Shown: positions 51,748 to 61,961, numbered from the stretch's first letter. The stretch: 64,000 nucleotides of DNA from Ralstonia pickettii (GCF_030582395.1 NZ_CP104382.1:1302001-1366000), one strand, 5' to 3'. Numbers and translations are program-made. The notes: generated by a model from the letters alone, not told the origin.

Positions 51748-53027
51748 GGCGAATTCCCCTGTTGTTGTTGGATGCCCCGGTCAGGGCTGGTCCAGCGGGC
51801 ACGGGCACGCGTACGCTGGAAGGCGACGGCTGGAAAGCCGATCACCGTGGTGACAAGATTCAGGATCCAGAACGCCACCGGATACCAGACGGTGTCAATG
51901 AAGTAGCGCAGGATGTTGTCGTCGTAGCGGCGGTCGATAAAGCATCCAACCAGCAACTGGAGCACGCACGTGATGAAGAGCAACGTGCCGTGCCAGCGCG
52001 GGAGCGCTTCCATACGCCATTCAGGCGGCAGCGTGATGAAGAAGCCGACCACCGACCACGCGATGACGATCAGCATGTTGTACGCCCACACCACCGACAG
52101 TGCGTACTCGAAGAAGATCGGCCACATCATCGACTGACGCAGGCTCGCCATCGCCGGTGCGTACTTGATCAGCGCCTGGATGCCGCCCTTTGCCCAGCGC
52201 AGGCGCTGCTTGTACAGGCCGCGGAAGGTCTCGGGCATCAAAATCCACGACAGCGCGCGCGGCTCGTAACGGATCATCCAGCCACCCACCTGCAGCTTCC
52301 AGCTGATGTCGATGTCTTCGGTGAGCATGTCGTTGCTCCAGTAGCCGACATCCTCGATAGCGTGTTTGCGGAACATCACGACCACGCCCGACACCGTCAG
52401 CAGTCGCCCATAGATCTGCTGCGTCCGCTTGATCAGCCCCACGATCGACGAGAACTCGCCCACCTGCATGCGACCGAGCAAGGTCGAACGCGTGCGGATG
52501 CGCGGGTTGCCGGTCACGGCACCGATGGTCGGGTTTTCCATCAGGTGGCGGATCATCCAGGCAATCGCGTCCACATCCAGGATCGAATCGCCATCGATGC
52601 ACATCAGATACTCGGCATCGGTCACCTTTGCGGCGGTGGTGAGGCCGATGGCCTTGCCCTGGTTCGACGACTGGTGGATCACCACCAGCTGCGGGTATTC
52701 CGCAGCCAGTTCGTTGAGGCGTTCTCCGGTGCGGTCGGAGCTGCCGTCGTTCACGGCGATGATGTCGTAGTTCGGATATCGCATGCGCACGAGGTGGCTG
52801 ATCACCTCGCGCACATTCGCCTCTTCGTTGTAGCAAGGCACGATGATCGAGACCTTGGGGTAGCTCTTGACCCCCAGCAGCGCCAGCGGATGCTTCACCT
52901 TGTGTGTGCCGCGCTCGAGCAGGAAGTAATGCAGCAGCCCCCCGATCATCCAGAAATACGACATGAAGAACGGGTAGTAGAAAACAAAGCCGGAGATCCA
53001 GCGCTTGGCAATGAGTGCGTCCACCAT
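51744..53027 (-). CDS. pgaC: PgaC, poly-beta-1,6-N-acetylglucosamine synthase
   Basis: 427 residues. A family 2 glycosyltransferase domain sits between membrane helices: IIVPCYNEEANVREV, AVNDGSSDRTGERL, CIDGDSILDVD (DxD), TEDIDISWKLQ and the acceptor motif KQRLRWAKGG, i.e. Q-x-x-RW. It polymerises UDP-GlcNAc and extrudes the chain across the inner membrane with PgaD. Starts 1 bp after the pgaB stop, using a GGGAGG within the end of pgaB. Confidence 0.95.
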   Translation of the reverse strand: MVDALIAKRWISGFVFYYPFFMSYFWMIGGLLHYFLLERGTHKVKHPLALLGVKSYPKVSIIVPCYNEEANVREVISHLVRMRYPNYDIIAVNDGSSDRTGERLNELAAEYPQLVVIHQSSNQGKAIGLTTAAKVTDAEYLMCIDGDSILDVDAIAWMIRHLMENPTIGAVTGNPRIRTRSTLLGRMQVGEFSSIVGLIKRTQQIYGRLLTVSGVVVMFRKHAIEDVGYWSNDMLTEDIDISWKLQVGGWMIRYEPRALSWILMPETFRGLYKQRLRWAKGGIQALIKYAPAMASLRQSMMWPIFFEYALSVVWAYNMLIVIAWSVVGFFITLPPEWRMEALPRWHGTLLFITCVLQLLVGCFIDRRYDDNILRYFIDTVWYPVAFWILNLVTTVIGFPAVAFQRTRARARWTSPDRGIQQQQGNSP

Positions 53028-53028
53028 C

Positions 53029-55245
53029 TCAGCCTCCCGCCTTGATGGTGTGGGCCGGCGCTGCCGCTTCCGTTGTCGCGGGCTTCTTGTCTGCAGGTGC
53101 CTCGCCGGCCTTTGGCGGCTGGCTCTGCGGCGCGGTGCTGCTGTTGAGCTTCTCGACGCTTGCCGCGTTGCCGCCTGGCGGCTTGCGTGTCTCGATATAC
53201 GTCTTGAGCGACATCACATCGCGCAGCACCTCGGTATCGGGCCGGCCGGCGATGAAGTCGTCGGGGTAGTAGCCGTAGTTGAGGGCACCGGCCGCGCGCA
53301 GCGCGCGCATCTGGTCACGCAATTCCGCCGTCGGGATCGGCTTGTCCTGGCTGCGCCAGTCCACCGCCTGCAACTCGAAGATCGTCTTCTTCAGGCCATC
53401 CTTGTGCTTGGCCACGGCGGCCGTCAGCTTCTTCATCCAGTCTTTCGGATCTTTAGCCTCTTCCATGTAAGGCATGGCTTCCAGCGCCACGTAGTCGTAC
53501 GCCTCCAGGAAGTCGTCGTAGTTCTGCGCCGTCCACGTCTCGGCCTTCGGATCGAGCACCGGGCCCGCAAAGATGTTGCGTGCGGTCAGCATGTCGCGGC
53601 CGTTCTGATAGCCCTGCGCCACCGCGATCAGCTCTTTCGAGAACGAGATCAGCGCAGCCGTCTTGGCCCGCGACCACTTCTGCATCAGCTCGGGCGACTG
53701 GCGGATCTTGCTGATGTCGCCGGGCAGGCCCATGGCCTCGTAGGCCTTGAGGGCGGCGGGGCTGGCATCTTCGTAGTCGTCGAGCACGCCATCGTCGTGG
53801 AACAGCACACCGTCGATGATCGAGTTCTTGGCCAGGTCCTCATAGATGTCGCGGATCATCTGGCGCGCCTGCGGATCGAACGGCGACAGCCGAGGCGGCT
53901 TGACCGTACCCGGCTTCTGCGGCGCGCCGGGCAACGACTGCACGAGGTGCGTGGCAGCGGGGTTGTTGGCCGGCAGCTTGTACGACAGCATCGGCAGCCA
54001 GGCGTACACCTCCACCTTCGCACGTGTCTTCAGTTGCCACGACACGCGCGAGAACAGGTCCGCACGCATCGGCATGTGCCGGTTCGGGAAGTACACCGCG
54101 TCCACGGCGCCGTTGCCCTTCGGATCGGCGAAGGCCTGCAGGTACACCACGCGCGGCGCCAGGTCCTTGATGCGGTCGATCAGCTTGCCGAGGTTGGCTT
54201 CCTGCTGCTTCGGGTCCGGGTCGTAGATGTAGTCCATGTCGACCTGCACCACGCGCTGCACGGGGTTGATCTCGCCGTGGTGCGTCACGGGCTCGCGCAG
54301 CGAGCGCTCAAGGTCGCCGGTGTTGGTGTCGTAGCCCATCAGGCTTCGGCGGATCGCGGTCAGGGGCACGTCTGGCGTGTTCGGACCCGGCTCCAGCGTG
54401 AGCATGTACTTCAGGCCCACGTTGGCCGCTTCCTGATCGAGCATCAGGTTGTGCGCGCCGTAGGGCCACACCACGGTTTGCACCTTGGTGCCCAGGTTCT
54501 TCTGGATGAGGTCGACGCTGCGCTGCAGGTCGTCGCGCACGCGCTTGCGGTACTCATCATCGGTTTCGTAACGGCCGAGGTTGCGCAAGTATTCGTGCGT
54601 GCTGGCCGCCGGCATCTCATTGCCCTGCGGGTTGCCCAGTGCGCCGTGGTGCATGTCCTGCGTGTGCGTCGCGAAATCCGCCAGGCCCGACGCCTGCATC
54701 TCGCGGATCTGGTTCCAGTTCATGAAGAAGTCCCGCGGCACGATCTGCTTGTCCGACAGCTTGATCTTCGCGCCCGGCGGGGCGTTGGTCCACTCCGTCA
54801 CCAGACCGAACACGGCGGGAAAGCGGAACTGCTTGAGCAGCGGGAAGACCTTGGTGTAATGGCTTTCGTAGCCATCATCGAACGTCAGCAGGATCGGGCG
54901 CTTGGGCAGTGGCTTGCCGCCGCGGCGCGCCTCGTCAATCTGCGCCAGCGTGACCGGGTGGTAGCCGTTGTCCTGGATCCAGCTGAACATGTTCGTCAGC
55001 ATCTTGGTATCGACGGCAAACGCATCGGGCAATGTCTCGAAGCTGGCGCGCAGGTTGTCGCGGATGTCGTGAAAGCAGAGCACGCGGAACGTCTTGCCAT
55101 CATCCGGATCGGGCTTGGGCAGAAAGTCCACCTGTACGGCGCCGGCAGGGTGAACGGCGCCCACGAGTGCCAGCATCACGGTCAATGCCATCCAGGCGAA
55201 GAATCGTCGCAATGACGGTTGTCGGAGAGCTTGCATGGGCTTCAC
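53029..55245 (-). CDS. pgaB: PgaB, poly-GlcNAc N-deacetylase and glycoside hydrolase
   Basis: 738 residues. After a signal sequence (FFAWMALTVMLALVGAVHPA), without a lipobox Cys, comes the deacetylase domain with VLCFHDIRDN and LLTFDDGYESHYTKVF (metal-binding Asp and His) and then a GH153-type C-terminal domain with MDYIYDPDPKQQ and VLFHDDGVLDDYEDAS. It removes some acetyl groups, which is needed for export. The start may be GTG at 55245, overlapping the pgaA stop as GTGA, or ATG at 55236. The C-terminus adds an Ala/Pro/Lys-rich tail. Periplasmic. Confidence 0.93.
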   Translation of the reverse strand: MKPMQALRQPSLRRFFAWMALTVMLALVGAVHPAGAVQVDFLPKPDPDDGKTFRVLCFHDIRDNLRASFETLPDAFAVDTKMLTNMFSWIQDNGYHPVTLAQIDEARRGGKPLPKRPILLTFDDGYESHYTKVFPLLKQFRFPAVFGLVTEWTNAPPGAKIKLSDKQIVPRDFFMNWNQIREMQASGLADFATHTQDMHHGALGNPQGNEMPAASTHEYLRNLGRYETDDEYRKRVRDDLQRSVDLIQKNLGTKVQTVVWPYGAHNLMLDQEAANVGLKYMLTLEPGPNTPDVPLTAIRRSLMGYDTNTGDLERSLREPVTHHGEINPVQRVVQVDMDYIYDPDPKQQEANLGKLIDRIKDLAPRVVYLQAFADPKGNGAVDAVYFPNRHMPMRADLFSRVSWQLKTRAKVEVYAWLPMLSYKLPANNPAATHLVQSLPGAPQKPGTVKPPRLSPFDPQARQMIRDIYEDLAKNSIIDGVLFHDDGVLDDYEDASPAALKAYEAMGLPGDISKIRQSPELMQKWSRAKTAALISFSKELIAVAQGYQNGRDMLTARNIFAGPVLDPKAETWTAQNYDDFLEAYDYVALEAMPYMEEAKDPKDWMKKLTAAVAKHKDGLKKTIFELQAVDWRSQDKPIPTAELRDQMRALRAAGALNYGYYPDDFIAGRPDTEVLRDVMSLKTYIETRKPPGGNAASVEKLNSSTAPQSQPPKAGEAPADKKPATTEAAAPAHTIKAGG

Positions 55246-57719
55246 AGCGGAATGTTGAGGTTCAGGTACAGGAACTTGCGGTTCTCGGGCTGGCCGTCAT
55301 AACGATGGCGGCCAAAGCCGATGCCGTAGGAAACCTGCGTCTTGCGATTGATCTGCCAAACATGTTCCAGCCGCGCTTCGACCATCGGGCTGCTGCCGAA
55401 GGACTGCTGGTTGTACAGGCCGCCCGTGAGATACACGCGCTGCGTGAACGACTTGTCGGCGTAGCGCCATGGCGTCCACGACCAGATGGCGGTGGCCGTG
55501 CCGCTGTAATCGCGTGAGGGGCTGAAGTAGTTCAGGCCCGTCATGCTGTTGCTGCTGGTGTCGGCACCCAGCAGCACACCCACGGTGTGGCGCGGAGACA
55601 CGAACAGTTGCTGATAGAAATTCGCAGCCCAGCGCTGGCGCAGGTTGTCGTCGGTGTAGCGCGACACCCCGTACGTGAGCGATGCATAGCGGGTTTCGTC
55701 CCACGTGTAGCGCACGTTGCCGCTGACGGTCTTGCCGGTCACCCCCACCTGGTAGGCCTTGTAGGGGACCTCCAGGTCATCGTTGGTAATCAGGCCCGAC
55801 ACTTTCCAGTGGTCGCTCGGGATCCACGTCGCATCCAGGGTGCCGCCGGTCTTGCCGGCGGCACCGACGGACTGGTGCACCTCGCCGTTCACTTCGACGC
55901 CGGTGTCGAACCACTGCAGGCCCGCGCCGTTGCGCACGCGGCTTTGCGATGCACCGTCGAACTGGGCACGGCCCGCAAAGTTGTGGAAGAACAGCCGGTA
56001 GTGATCGGCAAACGGCCCGCTGTAGGCCTTGGTGCTGATGCCGTACTCGTTGTTGGCGAACACCGAATTACCCTTGTCCGCCGTGGATTCAATGATCAGC
56101 TGCGGGCTCTGGTAGACGTCCAGATCCTTGCGCAGCGCACGCACCGAGCCGTTCTCGGGAAAGCGTTCGTCCAACCCGTTGGCGACATCCTTGGCCGTCT
56201 TCAGATCGTCCACGGCCAGCGATGCACGGCCATAGCCGGCCACCACGCTCAAGTCGTCCGGGTGCTCGGCAAGCGCCGTCTTGTACATGTCGCGCGAGCG
56301 GTACGGCTCGGTCTGCACCATCGCGCCGTCGGCACGAGCGCTGACGAGCGAGGCGGCGAACGGCGCCTCGTGGCGCCATTTGTCCAGCTCGGCAATGCCC
56401 TGGTGCGTGCGGCCCGTCAGGATCAGGTACTGCGCTTCCAGCCGCTTGATGCGTGAGTAATCGGGATTGGGCGTACCGGCTTCCGGCGCCAGGCGTACAT
56501 ATTCCGGATTGTCGGCCTTCATCTTGTCGAGCAGCGCGCGCGCTTCTTCAAAGCGGCCCGTATCGAGCATGGCGTAGAACAGGCCTTCCTGGACGTCACC
56601 GGTTTCGATCTCGCCGGGGCCGGCATCCTTGAGCGCGCGGGCGTAGGCGTCGGCAGCCTTGTCCGGCGTATCGAGATACGCATAGGCATCCCCCGCGGCC
56701 ACACGCGTATAGGCCGGCACCTTGCCGGTCTGCGACATGGCTTCGTAGCGCTTGACGGCATCTTTCATGCGCCCGCGCGAGGACAGAGCCACCACTTCAT
56801 CCGCCACGATTTCCTGGCGGAACTCCGCGTTCTCCGGCGTATCGGGCACCTTCTTGAGCAGCGCTTCGATCTCGGCCACCGCCTGATCGATGATCACGAA
56901 GCGTTCCGGTCCGTTGATGACCTTCAACTGCTGGCGCCCCCAGCGGATGCGCTGTGCGGCGGCGGCATGGTCGACGTGCCACGATTCGCTTTCCTTGAAC
57001 CAGTCCGGATGCTCGCGCAGGTGCTCTTGCGCCAGCGTGGCGGCACCTTCGCGCGACTCACGCATGACCTCATCGTGAAAGGCCTGGCGGTCGGTCGGCA
57101 TCGGGCCGACGGGGGCGTTATCGGGGGCATTGCCGGCGGCGTGGGTGGCCGCCGCATTGGCCGCCTCCGGCGATACCTGCAGCGGTTCGAGCGCGCCCGG
57201 GCCCTCTGCGCTCCGGCCGGAAGGCGCGGCCGGGGCCTGTGCAGCCGTAGCGGGTGCAGGCGCACCCGGCGGCAGGATCACCGTGGGTGACGACGGCGCG
57301 GGTGGCGAGGCAGGCGGTGCGGCCTGAACGGCAGGCATCGGCGATGTGGTGGCGGGTGCCGTTGCCGCGGGCAATGTCGTCACGGACGCATCGGCCGGCA
57401 CCGCCTGTTGAGCAACCAGAAGCGTGCTGGCGGGAGACGCCGGCAGATCGTCACCGCCGACGATGACGGTGGTAGATGTAGATGCAGAGGTGGCCGGGCC
57501 CTTGCCCGCCGCGTCGGCCAACTGTGTGTCGATCAGGCGACGCGTGGCCGCGCTGGAAGCAACGTCGGTCGCGGCGTGCGCGATCATGGGCACCGTACCG
57601 ACCACCATAACGGTGGCGGCAGCAATCGCGCAGCGGCGGGGATGCCATGCCACAGCCGCGCGGGTGCGCTCGGCCGGCAGGCGCCAGGAAAGTGGCTCGT
57701 ACATTGTCATTGTTGTCAT
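55242..57719 (-). CDS. pgaA: PgaA, outer-membrane poly-GlcNAc export porin
   Basis: 825 residues from ATG 57719; ATG 57710 is also possible. A signal peptide (CAIAAATVMVVGTVPMIAHA) is followed by a Pro/Ala/Ser-rich low-complexity stretch (about residues 50-170), a TPR-rich periplasmic domain (about 170-500, for example YARALKDAGPGEIETGDVQE) that binds the chain, and a C-terminal 16-strand-like beta-barrel ending LYLNLNIPL. The low-complexity insert is longer than in enterobacterial PgaA. Confidence 0.9.
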   Translation of the reverse strand: MTTMTMYEPLSWRLPAERTRAAVAWHPRRCAIAAATVMVVGTVPMIAHAATDVASSAATRRLIDTQLADAAGKGPATSASTSTTVIVGGDDLPASPASTLLVAQQAVPADASVTTLPAATAPATTSPMPAVQAAPPASPPAPSSPTVILPPGAPAPATAAQAPAAPSGRSAEGPGALEPLQVSPEAANAAATHAAGNAPDNAPVGPMPTDRQAFHDEVMRESREGAATLAQEHLREHPDWFKESESWHVDHAAAAQRIRWGRQQLKVINGPERFVIIDQAVAEIEALLKKVPDTPENAEFRQEIVADEVVALSSRGRMKDAVKRYEAMSQTGKVPAYTRVAAGDAYAYLDTPDKAADAYARALKDAGPGEIETGDVQEGLFYAMLDTGRFEEARALLDKMKADNPEYVRLAPEAGTPNPDYSRIKRLEAQYLILTGRTHQGIAELDKWRHEAPFAASLVSARADGAMVQTEPYRSRDMYKTALAEHPDDLSVVAGYGRASLAVDDLKTAKDVANGLDERFPENGSVRALRKDLDVYQSPQLIIESTADKGNSVFANNEYGISTKAYSGPFADHYRLFFHNFAGRAQFDGASQSRVRNGAGLQWFDTGVEVNGEVHQSVGAAGKTGGTLDATWIPSDHWKVSGLITNDDLEVPYKAYQVGVTGKTVSGNVRYTWDETRYASLTYGVSRYTDDNLRQRWAANFYQQLFVSPRHTVGVLLGADTSSNSMTGLNYFSPSRDYSGTATAIWSWTPWRYADKSFTQRVYLTGGLYNQQSFGSSPMVEARLEHVWQINRKTQVSYGIGFGRHRYDGQPENRKFLYLNLNIPL

Positions 57720-57783
57720 GTCCAGTGGGCGGCCCGTGCAGGCGCACGACATCCGCATTGCATGAAGAGGTGCCTGGGCTGAG

Positions 57784-58785
57784 TCAGCCGAGGCGCGCCG
57801 TACCGTTGGCGGTGCGCACCGGGGCGCGCATCGGCTTGGCAGGCGTCACGCCTCCAAAGGCCCGCGTCATGGCGGCCCAGCGGGATTCGGCGCCCAGTTC
57901 AGTGGCCGATGCGTTCACCGACGCATTCGTCCGCTCGGGCGCCCCCATCTGGGGGGACGAAGACGCCATCACCGCGTCTCGGGCCGGCGTGCGGGCCTGG
58001 AACGGACTCGGTGCGCGTGCAGCGGTTTGCACGAACACGTCGGCGTCTTGCACATCGCCAGACACCTGGACGGATGTCTGCGCAGATGCAGCGCTGGTCG
58101 TGGCGGCAGGCCCGGCCTGCAACTCCAGCGGAATACCCAGGCGCATGGCGGCGTAGACCGCTTCGCTCTTGTTGCGCACGTTCAGGCGCCGATACAGCGT
58201 GCACGCGTGCGTTTTGACGGTGGCTTCCGAAATGCCCAGCAGGCGGCCGACACCTTTGACGGAGTGGCCGCGCGACAGCAGCACCAGCACTTCGTACTGG
58301 CGTAGCGACACATTGAGCCGCTGCGCTGCTTCCGATGCCTCGAGCGAGAGCATCGGCATGGCCGCACTGGCGGCACGTGGCATCAGCGCCGGATAGGACT
58401 GACCGCCGGCCAGCACGAGCCGCAGCGTGGCCAGCAAGACTTCCGGCGATTGCGATTTGGCGCAATAGGCGTCCACACCGCACGTCATGGCGACGTGCGC
58501 TTGTTCAGCAGACAGGCTGGCGGCCAACAGCACCACGTGGCTGGCCTCGCTCGCGTCGATGGCCTCGCGCAACTGGGCGGCGAACTGGCCGGCGTCTGTC
58601 GGGCCATCGGCCTCGTCCAGACCGATAACGAGCAGGTCGGCCCGCTCGTCGCAGGCGTGTAATTCCCCAGAGCTGCGGGCAGGCAATGCCGGGGCAACGA
58701 CCTCCAAACCGAGGGTGGGATGCGCGAGCAACTGCGCAAGTCCGGCTCGCAGCAACGGATGATTCTCCAGCAGGACTGCTTTCAT
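57784..58785 (-). CDS. LuxR-type regulator with degenerate receiver, upstream of pgaABCD
   Basis: 333 residues from ATG 58785 (GAGGAAA upstream). The receiver-like N-terminal domain (MKAVLLENHPLLRAGL) has EN in place of the acidic pair, and the phosphoacceptor position appears to be Gly (VIGLDEADG); the distal Lys remains (AYCAKS). The LuxR helix-turn-helix is sound: LSRGHSVKGVGRLLGISEAT and VKTHACTLYRRL. The last 100 residues are a polar Ala/Ser/Thr-rich tail, unusual for NarL-type regulators. It precedes pgaA by 64 bp on the same strand, so it probably governs poly-GlcNAc synthesis without phosphorylation. Confidence 0.82.
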   Translation of the reverse strand: MKAVLLENHPLLRAGLAQLLAHPTLGLEVVAPALPARSSGELHACDERADLLVIGLDEADGPTDAGQFAAQLREAIDASEASHVVLLAASLSAEQAHVAMTCGVDAYCAKSQSPEVLLATLRLVLAGGQSYPALMPRAASAAMPMLSLEASEAAQRLNVSLRQYEVLVLLSRGHSVKGVGRLLGISEATVKTHACTLYRRLNVRNKSEAVYAAMRLGIPLELQAGPAATTSAASAQTSVQVSGDVQDADVFVQTAARAPSPFQARTPARDAVMASSSPQMGAPERTNASVNASATELGAESRWAAMTRAFGGVTPAKPMRAPVRTANGTARLG

Positions 58786-59369
58786 GGTTTCCTCGTTTTC
58801 TTGTGAAGCGATTCCGGCCGAGCGCGCGCAGGCCAGCCGCTGCGGGCGAGCACGCACATGACCGTCGAAACCCCGGGACCGTCCGAGAGAAGCGCCCTGC
58901 CACCGGCGATGTGCCGGCACTGGAGAAGCGAAGTGCGAATGCCGTGGGACCGTGAGACCGTGGGGACCAACCCGGTTCCGGATTCGCTTATTTGGAAAAA
59001 CGTGTTCTGCATGTGGCGGAACTGCCTTGCACATACAGAGTGACCGCACGACATAGAGCAAGCATCGGGCCACCTCCGTGCAGCGCAACATCTGCTTACA
59101 CTTGTGGCACAACCGGCGGGGTGCAGAAGCGGAGGAAAACCCGCTGTGGCAAAGGATCGCAGGCCCATCGCATGGATTGATGCGGCGCCGCAAATTGAGG
59201 CATTTCTGTAACGATTTAGTTACGAACCCTCGGGGTGTGACGACAGACGCCGTCATGCCATCGGCTGTCCACTGAACGTTTTTACAACCTGTTTTAAAAC
59301 TTACCGGGCGAGGGCGGCAAAGAGCACATCACCGGCAGCGCGGCGATGTTTGAATGACCGATGCGCCGC
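58786..59369. other. 584-bp intergenic region upstream of the LuxR-pga operon
   Basis: No convincing gene is seen. It contains three palindromes: TGCGGCGCCGCA (59181-59192), GTAAC-N6-GTTAC (59208-59223) and GTTTTAAAAC (59291-59300). The stretch probably carries the promoter and control sites of the LuxR-pgaABCD operon; the leader could be long. Confidence 0.55.
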
Positions 59370-59642
59370 TCAGGGCTTATGACGCATGGCAAAGAGGAAA
59401 AGGCTGTCGATGGCGCCCACCATGAAGATGAGCGCGGCGGCCGTATGCAACATCCACGCACCGTCAGCAAACGGAAGCTGGATCGACGTATGCGGAATTG
59501 CCGCCACCACGCCTGCAGCCACCGACATGCGCAGCACCGGCACCCACCATGTGCGCTTGGCGGGCAGGGGGTCGTCGCGATGACGCGGCGCGGGGTCGGG
59601 CGTCGAACGGGGCATGCGGCAGGGACGAGAAGTGATGGCCAT
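59370..59642 (-). CDS. Small membrane protein
   Basis: 90 residues from ATG 59642 or a little less from later ATGs. A polar, Pro/Arg-rich N-terminus is followed by two membrane helices (VLRMSVAAGVVAAIPHTSI and AWMLHTAAALIFMVGAIDSLF). No family is recognised. Lies 82 bp downstream of the tdh stop on the same strand, so it may be read through from that operon. Confidence 0.5.
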   Translation of the reverse strand: MAITSRPCRMPRSTPDPAPRHRDDPLPAKRTWWVPVLRMSVAAGVVAAIPHTSIQLPFADGAWMLHTAAALIFMVGAIDSLFLFAMRHKP

Positions 59643-59724
59643 GCTGCATTGTTGAACACAACCGATCGAAGCGAAACAGAAAACAGCGCCGTGCAACGCC
59701 CGCAATTCCCCCGACTGAAATTGC

Positions 59725-60708
59725 TCAGGCGGGGTGCGCGGCCAAGTGCGCCAGGTTCTGCAGCATGTCGGCCGTCATCTCAGCCACGCCGTATTCCGCC
59801 TTCCAGCCCCAGTCGCGCCGGGCCACCGAATCGTCGATGGAATTGGGCCAGCTGGCCGCGATCGCCTGGCGGAAATCCGGCGCATACGCCACCTCGAACG
59901 ACGGACGATGCCGGCGGATCTCGGCCGCCAGTTGCTCAGGCGTAAAGCTCACGCCGGCCAGGTTGTAGCTGCCGCGCTCGGTGATGCGTTCGGCCGGTGC
60001 CTCCATCAACTCGATGGTGGCGCGCACGGCATCGGGCATATACATCATGGGAAGCGCCTCGTCGTGCTCAAGGAAGCACGTATAACGCTCGCCCTTGACG
60101 GCCGAATGGAAGATGTCGATCGCGTAGTCCGTCGTGCCGCCGCCCGGCGCGGTCTTGTACGAGATCAAGCCCGGATAACGCAGGCTGCGCACGTCCACGC
60201 CGTGGTGCTCGAAATACCAGCGGCTCCAGCCCTCTCCCGCCAGCTTGGAAATGCCGTAGACGGTCCTGGGCTCCATGATTGTGCTCTGCGGCGTGTTGTC
60301 CGCAGGCGTGGTGGGCCCGAACGCGGCGATAGAGCTGGGCCAGAAGATGCGCTCGAGCCGATGATTGCGCGCGGCCTCCAGCACGTTGAGCAGGCCATTC
60401 ATGTTGAGCGCCCAGCCCCATGTGGGCGATTGCTCCGCCGCGGCCGACAGCGCCGCCGCCAGGTGATAGATCTGCGTGATCCCGTGGCGCTCGATGATCT
60501 CGCGCAGTTGGCCGCGATCCGTCACATCCAGCGTTTCGTGGCGGATCTGCGGGTGGCGGCCGCGGGGCACCATGTCGCTTGTCACGACGTTGCCAGTGCC
60601 GTAGCGCTCGGCCAGCGCAGCCGCCAGCTCCGTGCCCAATTGCCCGTTGGCGCCAATGATGAGGATGCGCGGTGCCGTTCCCAGATTCGCGCCGGTGCCA
60701 GTGCTCAT
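59725..60708 (-). CDS. tdh: L-threonine 3-dehydrogenase, short-chain (epimerase-like) type
   Basis: 327 residues. The extended SDR fold starts RILIIGANGQLGTELAAALA (GxxGxxG), and IYHLAAALSAAAE, PSSIAAFGP (Ser) and YGISKLAGE (Tyr, Lys) follow. This is the epimerase-like NAD-dependent TDH found in Cupriavidus and Thermoplasma rather than the zinc alcohol-dehydrogenase-like enzyme. It makes 2-amino-3-oxobutyrate from threonine. The preceding kbl gene takes that product on; its stop shares a base with this ATG (TGATG). Confidence 0.9.
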   Translation of the reverse strand: MSTGTGANLGTAPRILIIGANGQLGTELAAALAERYGTGNVVTSDMVPRGRHPQIRHETLDVTDRGQLREIIERHGITQIYHLAAALSAAAEQSPTWGWALNMNGLLNVLEAARNHRLERIFWPSSIAAFGPTTPADNTPQSTIMEPRTVYGISKLAGEGWSRWYFEHHGVDVRSLRYPGLISYKTAPGGGTTDYAIDIFHSAVKGERYTCFLEHDEALPMMYMPDAVRATIELMEAPAERITERGSYNLAGVSFTPEQLAAEIRRHRPSFEVAYAPDFRQAIAASWPNSIDDSVARRDWGWKAEYGVAEMTADMLQNLAHLAAHPA

Positions 60709-61925
60709 CAGATGATCCCCAGTTCCTTGCCAGCGGTTTCGAACGCCTTGAGCGCCGTATCGAGTTGCGCGCGCTCGTGCACTGCGCTGATCTGCACACG
60801 GATGCGCGCCTGCCCCTTCGGCACCACGGGGTAAAAGAAGCCGACCACGTACACGCCCAGCTCCAGCAGGCGTTTGGACAACGCCTGCGCCTTCTGCGCG
60901 TCGTACACCATGATCGGCACGATGGGATGGTCGCCCGGCTTGATATCGAAACCCAGTTCGACGATCTTGCGGCGGAAGTACAGCGCGCTCTCTTCGAGCT
61001 TGTCACGCAGCGCGGTGTCGGCTTCCAGCAAATCGAGCACCTTGATGGTGGCCCCGACAATGGACGGGGCCACCGTGTTCGAGAACAGATACGGCCGCGA
61101 ACGCTGGCGCAGCAGTGCCACCACTTCCTTGCGCGCGCTCGTGAAACCGCCTGACGCACCGCCCAAGCCCTTGCCAAGCGTGCCGGTAATGATGTCGATC
61201 TTGCCGAACACGCCACGGTGTTCGTGCGAACCGCGGCCGCGCTTGCCGAGAAAACCCGTGGCGTGGCATTCGTCAATGCCCAGCAGCGCGCCGAACTCAT
61301 CGCAGATGGCGCGGATCTCATCCAGCCGTGCGATGGTTCCGTCCATCGAGAACACGCCGTCGGTAAACACCAGCTTGAAGCGTGCGCCCGCCGTGTCAGC
61401 GGCTTGCAATTGCGCGCGCAGGTCGTCCAGATCGTTGTGCTTGTAACGATAACGCTGCGCCTTGCACAGGCGGATGCCATCGATGATGGACGCGTGGTTC
61501 AGCTCATCGCTGATGACCGCGTCTTCAGCGCCCAGCAGCGTTTCGAACAAGCCGCCGTTGGCATCGAACGCCGAGCCATAGAGGATCGTGTCTTCCGTGC
61601 CGAGAAACTTCGCCAGCCGCGCTTCCAGCGTCTTGTGCAGATCTTGCGTGCCGCAGATGAAGCGCACCGAGCTGAGGCCAAAGCCATGCGAGTCGAGCGC
61701 CTCGTGCGCAGCCTTCAGCACCTCCGGGTGCGACGACAAACCGAGGTAATTGTTAGCGCAGAGGTTGATGACCTCCTTGCCGTAAGCCGTGCGGATCACA
61801 GCGCCCTGCGGCGAGGTGATGATGCGCTCGGTCTTGTAGAGACCGGCTTCCTCGATGGCGTCCAGTTCGCGGCGGATGTGCGCGTAGAAGGCGTCGGCGG
61901 AAGCGCTGGCTTGCGTTGTCCCCAT
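60708..61925 (-). CDS. kbl: 2-amino-3-oxobutyrate CoA ligase (glycine C-acetyltransferase)
   Basis: 405 residues, alpha-oxoamine synthase family. Signs are [32 protein letters not shown], the Asp-His pair in [17 protein letters not shown] and the PLP lysine in [16 protein letters not shown]. It splits 2-amino-3-oxobutyrate with CoA to glycine and acetyl-CoA. ATG 61925 follows CAGGAG. It heads the kbl-tdh operon and is divergent from the XRE-cupin regulator. Confidence 0.95.
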   Translation of the reverse strand: MGTTQASASADAFYAHIRRELDAIEEAGLYKTERIITSPQGAVIRTAYGKEVINLCANNYLGLSSHPEVLKAAHEALDSHGFGLSSVRFICGTQDLHKTLEARLAKFLGTEDTILYGSAFDANGGLFETLLGAEDAVISDELNHASIIDGIRLCKAQRYRYKHNDLDDLRAQLQAADTAGARFKLVFTDGVFSMDGTIARLDEIRAICDEFGALLGIDECHATGFLGKRGRGSHEHRGVFGKIDIITGTLGKGLGGASGGFTSARKEVVALLRQRSRPYLFSNTVAPSIVGATIKVLDLLEADTALRDKLEESALYFRRKIVELGFDIKPGDHPIVPIMVYDAQKAQALSKRLLELGVYVVGFFYPVVPKGQARIRVQISAVHERAQLDTALKAFETAGKELGII

Positions 61926-61961
61926 GGTGCTGCTCCTGTAGACTGCGTTGATCGATAAACC

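Noticed and set aside
53005..55215. A 736-residue open frame on the plus strand
   Set aside because: Antisense of pgaB, which has intact deacetylase motifs. The frame is Val/His/Arg-rich and lacks a ribosome binding site.
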